NCBI GenBank assembly: GCA_035653295.1
Contig: DASRCB010000204.1
Span: forward strand, 1 to 41,146
Direction of reading: 5' to 3'
Length of the DNA: 41,146 nucleotides
DNA from: DASRCB01 sp035653295
Lineage (GTDB): Bacteria > Acidobacteriota > Terriglobia > Bryobacterales > Bryobacteraceae
Under the pieces are notes generated by a model. It was not told where the DNA came from. It ran no database searches and worked only from the letters and a program-made list of their open reading frames with translations. How positions within the stretch are numbered: position 1 is the first letter of the stretch; the number at the start of each line of letters is the position of its first letter. Both the position numbers and the translations under genes were made by a program. Below, piece by piece: positions 32,967 to 38,520 of this stretch.

Positions 32967-35714
32967 ATGGCTAAATACGTTTACTCTTTCGGCGGCGGTA
33001 CGGCCGACGGCAACGGCGAGATGAAGGACAAGCTGGGCGGCAAGGGCGCCGGCCTCGCGGAGATGAGCCGGGCGGGCGTGCCCGTGCCCCCGGGATTCAC
33101 CATCATCACCGACGTTTGCAACGTTTTCTTCGACAACAACCAGACCGTTCCCGAAGAGGTGGACCAGCAGATCTGGCACGCCCTGGAGAAGCTGGAGAAA
33201 GAGGCCGGCAAAAAGCTCGGCGACGCTTCCGACCCGCTGCTGCTGAGCGTTCGCTCTGGCGCGAAGTTCTCCATGCCGGGCATGATGAACACCATTCTCA
33301 ACCTCGGCCTTAACGACGAGACCACCGAGGGCCTGGCGGCGAAGACCGGCAACCCGCGATTCGCCTACGACTCCTATCGCCGCTTCATTCAGATGTTCGG
33401 TGAAGTCGCGCTCGGGGTCGACATGGCGAAGTTCGACGAAGTGTGGGACACGCGCAAGCACAAGGTGAAAGCGAAGCTGGATACCGACCTCACCGCCGCG
33501 GACCTGCAGGCTGTCATCGCCGACTACAAAAAGATCGTCAGGAAGGAAGCGAAGCGCGATTTCCCGCAGGACGCGCGCGAGCAGCTGATTCTGTCCCGCA
33601 ACGCCGTCTTCAATTCCTGGTGGGCGCCCAAGGCCTCTTACTACCGCAAAATGGAGAAGATTGACGATCGCCTCGGCACCGCCTGCAACATTCAGGCCAT
33701 GGTCTTCGGCAACATGGGCGAGACCTCCTGCACCGGCGTTGGCTTCACCCGCGATCCCGGCTCGGGCGAAAAGGTCTTCTACGGCGAGTTCCTCGTCAAC
33801 GCGCAGGGCGAGGACGTGGTCGCCGGCATCCGCACGCCGCAGCCCATCAGCGAGCTGGAAGCCTGGAACGCGGACGTCTACAATCAGCTTCGCGACATCA
33901 CGGCCATGCTCGAGAAGCACTACAAGGACATGCAGGACTTCGAGTTCACCGTGCAGGAAGGCAAGCTGTACATGCTGCAGACCCGCAACGGCAAGCGCAC
34001 CGGACCGGCGGCGGTCAAGGTCGCGGTCGATATGGCCGAGGAAGGGCTCATCGACGCGAAGACTGCCGTGATGCGCGTCGCGCCTGCGCAGCTCGACCAG
34101 CTCCTGCACCCGGTGTTCGATGTGGCCAGCCTGCGCAAGCTCACCAAACTGGCTCAGGGCATCGACGCTTCCCCTGGCGCGGCTGTCGGACGGCTGGCGT
34201 TCACAGCGGAGCGGGCGGTGGAAATGGCCGCCGACGGCCCGGTGATCCTGATTCGCAAAGAGACCACACCCGACGACATTCACGGCATGGACGCGGCGAA
34301 GGGCATCGTCACCGCGATCGGCGGCAAGAGCTCGCACGCCGCTGTCGTTGCGCGCGGCATGGGCCGGCCCTGCGTGGTCGGCTGCGGCGCCATCTCCATT
34401 AATGAGCGCGCCGCCACCGCCACGGTGAAAGCCGGCGACAAGACCATCAGTATCAAAGAAGGCGACTGGGTGTCGATGAACGGCACCACCGGCGATGTCT
34501 ATCTCGGCCAGGCGCAGACCAACGCGCCCGACCCGAATTCGCCCGTGTTCGCGCGCTTCATGAAGATGGCCGATGAATTCCGCGGCGACTTCGGCGTGCG
34601 CGCGAATGCCGACATCCCGCGCGATGCGAAAGCCGCGCGCTCCTTCGGCGCCGAGGGGATCGGGCTCTGCCGCACTGAGCACATGTTCTTCGCCGAGGAT
34701 CGCCTGCCCCACGTGCAGGCCATGATCCTTTCCGATAACGAGAAGGATCGCCGCAAAGCGTTACAGAAGCTGCTGCCCATGCAGCGGAAGGATTTCGCCG
34801 GCCTGTTCGAGGCTATGGCTGGCTTGCCGGTAGTCATCCGCACACTCGATCCGCCGCTGCACGAGTTCGTGCCCAAGCGCGAAGAGCTGATGGTGGACAT
34901 CGCCAAACTGCCGGCCGCGGACATCAAGGCGAAGAAGGAAATGGCCGCGCGCTACGCCAACTTCGGCGCCGAGGTCAAGAACCTAAAGACGGTTCTGCCC
35001 GGGCTGCTGAAGCGCGTCGAGGATCTGCACGAGTTCAACCCCATGCTCGGACATCGCGGCTGCCGTCTGGGTATCACCTATCCCGAGATCACGGAGATGC
35101 AGGCGCGCGCCATCTTCGAGGCCGTCGTTCAGGTTGCGAAGAAGGGGATCAAGGTTATCCCCGAAGTCATGATCCCGCTGATCGGGGGCGTGCAGGAGCT
35201 GGAGAACCAGAAGGCCATCGTGAAGCGCGTGGCCGACGAGGTTCTGGACAAGGCCGGCATGAAGGATCAACACTACATGATCGGCACTATGATCGAGATT
35301 CCGCGCGCGGCGCTGCTGGCTGATCAGGTGGCGCGCGAGGCGGAGTTCTTCAGCTTCGGGACCAACGACCTCACCCAGACCACGATGGGCCTCTCGCGCG
35401 ACGACTACACGAAGTTCTCGCGCGAGTACGAAGAGAAGAAGATCTTCAAGGCCGACCCGTTCGGCGTGCTCGATCAGGAAGGCGTCGGCATGCTGGTCAA
35501 GTGGGCGGTGGAGAAGGGCCGTCAAACCCGTCCCGACCTGGAGGTAGGCATCTGCGGCGAGCACGGCGGCGAGCCCAGCTCGGTGGAGTTCTGCTACCGG
35601 GTAGGCATGAACTACGTGTCCTGCAGCCCGTACCGCGTCCCGATCGCGAGGCTTGCGGCGGCCCAGGCCGCTCTGACCAAAGGCGACAAGAGCGAAGCCA
35701 TGCGCACCGCCTAA
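32967..35714 (+). CDS. ppdK: Pyruvate, phosphate dikinase
   Basis: Interconverts pyruvate + ATP + Pi with PEP + AMP + PPi. The 915-residue protein has the nucleotide domain starting 'KYVYSFGGGTADGNGEMKDKLGGKGAGLAEM' (3-33) and 'VRSGAKFSMPGMMNTILNLGLN'. The phosphohistidine loop is 'GGKSSHAAVVARGMG' with His457, and the PEP-binding barrel has 'GIGLCRTEHMFF', 'IPEVMIPL', 'SFGTNDLTQTTMG' and the catalytic Cys in 'GEPSSVEFCYRVGM'. The loop reads GGKSSH, where most PPDKs have GGMTSH. It starts 15 bases after glyS with AGGA upstream and is probably part of the same transcript. It is followed by the cloverleaf repeat, which may act in 3'-end formation. Confidence 0.96.
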   Translation: MAKYVYSFGGGTADGNGEMKDKLGGKGAGLAEMSRAGVPVPPGFTIITDVCNVFFDNNQTVPEEVDQQIWHALEKLEKEAGKKLGDASDPLLLSVRSGAKFSMPGMMNTILNLGLNDETTEGLAAKTGNPRFAYDSYRRFIQMFGEVALGVDMAKFDEVWDTRKHKVKAKLDTDLTAADLQAVIADYKKIVRKEAKRDFPQDAREQLILSRNAVFNSWWAPKASYYRKMEKIDDRLGTACNIQAMVFGNMGETSCTGVGFTRDPGSGEKVFYGEFLVNAQGEDVVAGIRTPQPISELEAWNADVYNQLRDITAMLEKHYKDMQDFEFTVQEGKLYMLQTRNGKRTGPAAVKVAVDMAEEGLIDAKTAVMRVAPAQLDQLLHPVFDVASLRKLTKLAQGIDASPGAAVGRLAFTAERAVEMAADGPVILIRKETTPDDIHGMDAAKGIVTAIGGKSSHAAVVARGMGRPCVVGCGAISINERAATATVKAGDKTISIKEGDWVSMNGTTGDVYLGQAQTNAPDPNSPVFARFMKMADEFRGDFGVRANADIPRDAKAARSFGAEGIGLCRTEHMFFAEDRLPHVQAMILSDNEKDRRKALQKLLPMQRKDFAGLFEAMAGLPVVIRTLDPPLHEFVPKREELMVDIAKLPAADIKAKKEMAARYANFGAEVKNLKTVLPGLLKRVEDLHEFNPMLGHRGCRLGITYPEITEMQARAIFEAVVQVAKKGIKVIPEVMIPLIGGVQELENQKAIVKRVADEVLDKAGMKDQHYMIGTMIEIPRAALLADQVAREAEFFSFGTNDLTQTTMGLSRDDYTKFSREYEEKKIFKADPFGVLDQEGVGMLVKWAVEKGRQTRPDLEVGICGEHGGEPSSVEFCYRVGMNYVSCSPYRVPIARLAAAQAALTKGDKSEAMRTA

Positions 35715-35778
35715 GAGCATTTGTGGGGCAGGCTCAATACGAACGGATCGGAACGTGACTCCGGAAACTACTCGCTCG

Positions 35779-35849
35779 ATGGGGGGCAGGGCCTCGCCCT
35801 GCGGCGGGCTCTCAGCCCGCCTCGGGCCGCGCTAGGCCCGGCCCCCCAT
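35779..35849. repeat. Cloverleaf-like nest of three hairpins inside an outer inverted repeat
   Basis: An outer arm pair ATGGGGG (35779-35785) / CCCCCAT (35843-35849) encloses three adjacent hairpins. These are GCAGGGC-CTC-GCCCTGC (35786-35802), GGCGGGCT-CTC-AGCCCGCC (35803-35821) and CGGGCC-GCGCTA-GGCCCG (35823-35840). All arms are perfect. Only three bases in the 71 are outside arms and loops. It lies 65 bases after ppdK with no U-run. It looks like a REP/MITE-like element or a strong cruciform and shares its hairpin style with the other palindromes in this window. Confidence 0.8.
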
Positions 35850-35974
35850 TCACAACCGCGTCGAAAACCGCTAACCCCAATCCCACCACTGCCGTAAGCC
35901 GAAAATCCGCACCCCCCAAGTTCGTTTTTCGCCCTTCGCATGATAACTACTTGGTCGAGAAAGGAGAGCTTCGC

Positions 35975-36616
35975 ATGAGCTCCTCAGCACAGATTCTCGC
36001 CAACCAGCAAAACGCGCATTCCTCGACCGGCCCGCGCACAACCGAAGGCAAAGCTGCCGCCAGCCAGAACGCCGTCTCGCACGGACTGACCGGCGGCTTC
36101 CGAGTGCTCCCGCATGAAAACCAGGCCGACTTCGATGCCTCACTCGCCGCATACCGCGACGAGTTCAAACCCGCCACCGAACACGAGCGCTTCCTCGTCG
36201 AGCTCATGACCCAGTCCCGCTGGGAACTCCAGCGCACCAATCGCCTGATCGCCTGTGTCCTCGAGCGCCTGTCCGGCGCCGATCCGGCCTCCCCCGACGC
36301 GGCGATCGCGTCCGCCCTCATCGCCCGCAGCGCCGATGCGTGGACCACCCTCAAGCGCTACGCGGCCTCCGCCGAGCGTATCTACCTGCGCTGCAGCCGC
36401 GAGCTGACCCAGTATCGGAACCGCCGCGGAAAGGAAGCCGCCGCCCTTTTCGAGGCCCAGCTCTGCGCGACGCTCGAGTTGCCCACCATCCCAAAGCTGT
36501 CCGCCCGCCCCGTACGAATCGAACCCAATCGCCCGGCCCAAAAGGACCAACGGCATCGAAAACCCACCCCCGGCGTCCCCTTCACCGACAAAGATCCCCT
36601 CAGCTGGCGCCTGTAG
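35975..36616 (+). CDS. 'STGPRT...HGL' family protein, function unknown
   Basis: The 213-residue protein starts MSSSAQILANQQNAHSSTGPR and continues through 'EGKAAASQNAVSHGLTGGF'. That N-terminal pattern (asparagine-rich, STGPRT, EGK, SxNAxxHGL) recurs in many short acidobacterial and other soil-bacterial proteins, often in multiple copies. The middle (about 55-155) is helical, with 'FLVELMTQSRWELQRTNRL'. The C-terminus is basic and Pro-rich. ATG 35975 has AGGAG about eight bases upstream. A role with repeats or mobile DNA has not been shown; function is unknown to me. Confidence 0.65.
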   Translation: MSSSAQILANQQNAHSSTGPRTTEGKAAASQNAVSHGLTGGFRVLPHENQADFDASLAAYRDEFKPATEHERFLVELMTQSRWELQRTNRLIACVLERLSGADPASPDAAIASALIARSADAWTTLKRYAASAERIYLRCSRELTQYRNRRGKEAAALFEAQLCATLELPTIPKLSARPVRIEPNRPAQKDQRHRKPTPGVPFTDKDPLSWRL

Positions 36617-36623
36617 GACGTTG

Positions 36624-36748
36624 GACATTCTGCCGAAATGCCGATTGTGGTGCGAGCCTTTGGCTTGCACGCTGGAGGTTCGACATTCTGCTGAAATGCC
36701 GATTGTGGAGCAGGCCTTTGGCCTGCAGACGTCGGGCTTTAGCCCGAC
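36624..36748. repeat. 27-bp direct repeat with three palindromes
   Basis: A 27-base unit beginning GACATTCTGC and ending CGATTGTGG occurs at 36624-36650 and again at 36682-36708 with one difference, 58 bases apart. Each copy runs into a palindrome: GTGCGAGCC-TTT-GGCTTGCAC (36650-36670, one wobble pair) and GCAGGCC-TTT-GGCCTGC (36710-36726). A third, GTCGGGCT-TT-AGCCCGAC, follows at 36731-36748. The reading frame of the next gene is open through this region, but the repeats argue that it is not translated. Confidence 0.8.
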
Positions 36749-36800
36749 CACGAGCCCGCCACCGGGAACGGTTCCGATGCCCGTGGTGTCCAATTCAACG

Positions 36801-38153
36801 ATGACCGCGAAAAGGCGCGAGGCCGCCGCGGCTGTTGCTGTCGCCGTCTTCCTGTACGGATTTACCTCCCGCACTGCTCTTGCCTGCGAGTGCGGTCCGC
36901 TACCGCCGCCCTGCGAGGCGTACGGGAAAAGCGACATAGTGTTTATCGGCGCCATCACCGAGGCGCTCGAAACCGGCCGCTGGGGTGTCACTCGCGCGCG
37001 CATGAGTATCGATCACGCTTACAAAGGTCTATCCGGAAAAGAAGTAATTCTGTTCGATGATGGCATGTGCGGCGGCCCGGTTCTTCAGGTCGGGCAGCAA
37101 TACCTGATGTACACGTACCGCTTCCCCGACGGCGACATTGCCGCCTCGGGCTGCCGGCGCAGCCGAAACGTGAAAGACGCCAAAGAGGATCTGGAGTATC
37201 TGAACAGCTTGAAGGAAGCGGCTCAAACCGGCACGATTTACGGGCAGGTGATCAACAGAATGGGCGACGGCAACGAAAAGCCTCTCGCGGACGCTGTCGT
37301 TCATCTCAACGGAAACGCGGTTAACGAGAGGACTACCACCAATGGCGAAGGCCGTTACTCGTTTAAGGGGCTTTCGCCTGGCCCGTATCAGCTTACCGTC
37401 GAGTATCCGGGGCTGCGCGCCATCTCGTTCAGCGACGACCAGGTCCCTGATGCGAATGTCGCAGCTCGCGGGTGCGCCGTCGTGGACCTGATGATGCAGC
37501 CCGTGTGGCGCGCCGCGATCGCGGGCCGGATAATGCGCGCGAACGGCCACCCGGCCGCTGCCGGCGTAGATGTCGAACTGATGGGAGGTGTTGCGGGGCA
37601 CGATGGGTCCGGTGATTGGTTCCGAACAGCGGACGTTATGCAAACGGATGAGCACGGTATGTACGTTTTCACCGGGCTGCCGCCTGGGAAGTACAAAATT
37701 GGCGTGAACTCGGTTCGTTTTCCGACAGAGAAGAATCCATGGCCGGCCGTTTACTGGCCGGGCGCACGCACCGAAGAGGACGGCGCCATCATCGAGGTGG
37801 GCGACGGGCCGATGAAGCAGGCGTACAACATCACCCTGCCGCCGGAACCCAGGTCCGCCAAAATCGAAGGAGTGGTCCGTGCGGCGGACGGCAAGCCCGT
37901 TCCAAATATCGACGTCATTATTCAGGCGGACAACTTCACGACGGCGGGCGATAGTGAGGATATGCCGCGCACCGATGAAGAGGGGAAGTTCTCATTTACA
38001 GCCATCGAGGGTTTCAACTATCGCCTTAGCGCAATACCGTTCGGCCCGGCGCCGGTTCCATCCCCGGAAGTGACCTTTACGTTCGCCAACGGGAACGGGC
38101 CTGTCACCCTCATTCTCGAACGCCCCGAAGGTCCTGCGCCCCAGACACCCTGA
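36801..38153 (+). CDS. Exported protein with TIMP-like N-terminus and carboxypeptidase-regulatory-like repeats
   Basis: From ATG 36801 the product (450 residues) begins with a signal peptide (MTAKRREAAAAVAVAVFLYG...ALA). The mature start is 'CECGPLPPPCEAYGKSDIVFIGAI', the cysteine pattern of tissue-inhibitor-of-metalloproteinase-like NTR domains, with two more cysteines near 100 and 127. Then follow two or three beta-sandwich domains of the CarboxypepD_reg/Ig-like kind: 'GTIYGQVINRMG...GRYSFKGLSPGPYQLTVEYPG', 'YVFTGLPPGKYKIGV' and 'GVVRAADGKPVPNIDVII'. It is likely secreted or surface-bound. An ATG at 36777 is an alternative start. No enzyme motif is visible. The protease-inhibitor resemblance is structural only. 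Confidence 0.75.
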   Translation: MTAKRREAAAAVAVAVFLYGFTSRTALACECGPLPPPCEAYGKSDIVFIGAITEALETGRWGVTRARMSIDHAYKGLSGKEVILFDDGMCGGPVLQVGQQYLMYTYRFPDGDIAASGCRRSRNVKDAKEDLEYLNSLKEAAQTGTIYGQVINRMGDGNEKPLADAVVHLNGNAVNERTTTNGEGRYSFKGLSPGPYQLTVEYPGLRAISFSDDQVPDANVAARGCAVVDLMMQPVWRAAIAGRIMRANGHPAAAGVDVELMGGVAGHDGSGDWFRTADVMQTDEHGMYVFTGLPPGKYKIGVNSVRFPTEKNPWPAVYWPGARTEEDGAIIEVGDGPMKQAYNITLPPEPRSAKIEGVVRAADGKPVPNIDVIIQADNFTTAGDSEDMPRTDEEGKFSFTAIEGFNYRLSAIPFGPAPVPSPEVTFTFANGNGPVTLILERPEGPAPQTP

Positions 38154-38520
38154 TCTCAGCGACGACGTAAGTCGGAGAACCCGTTCCCGCGCTGTAACCG
38201 TTTCCGGATGCACTCGCGACGTGAAACCTTCAACGTTTGTTCCTGAATAAGCAGCATACTTCCCAATAGTTGCGCTTCTACGCCGGAATTTCGCGAGAGC
38301 ACGGCAATGTACCGAGATAGCATTTTCACATTAACGAGATTTCTGCAACCGGCGTCTAATGCTCGAAAGCTTCGAGGGAATGAGACAGCAGTACCAGCAG
38401 CAAATCGCAGACAGGGGCGGCGAGAAGTAGCCCCGCGCCATCACACAGTCTCGCGCTGAACATGCCACGCACCTGCTGCGGGACAACTGCGTCCACTCGA
38501 CACGCCAAAAGGGAGGGACC
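38154..38520. other. 367-bp intergenic region upstream of the second receptor
   Basis: No credible gene is visible in either strand. The base composition is less GC-rich than the flanks. A perfect small palindrome CTCGAA-AGC-TTCGAG lies at 38362-38376. The promoter of the receptor gene should be here, but I could not single out a convincing -35/-10 pair. No terminator with a U-run follows the upstream gene. Confidence 0.5.

Noticed and set aside
32874..34712. A 612-codon open frame on the minus strand
   Set aside because: Antisense to ppdK and composed of shadow-like His/Val/Leu/Arg-rich sequence without motifs.
35779..35849. Cloverleaf considered as a tRNA gene
   Set aside because: Loops of 3, 3 and 6 bases, no anticodon loop of seven, no TTC loop and no conserved tRNA bases.
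36624..36748. CRISPR array
   Set aside because: Only two repeat copies, with spacer-like interval made of palindromes, and no cas genes in the window.
36621..36800. N-terminal extension of the TIMP-like protein
   Set aside because: The added residues encode the direct repeats and palindromes, and the signal peptide begins at 36801.
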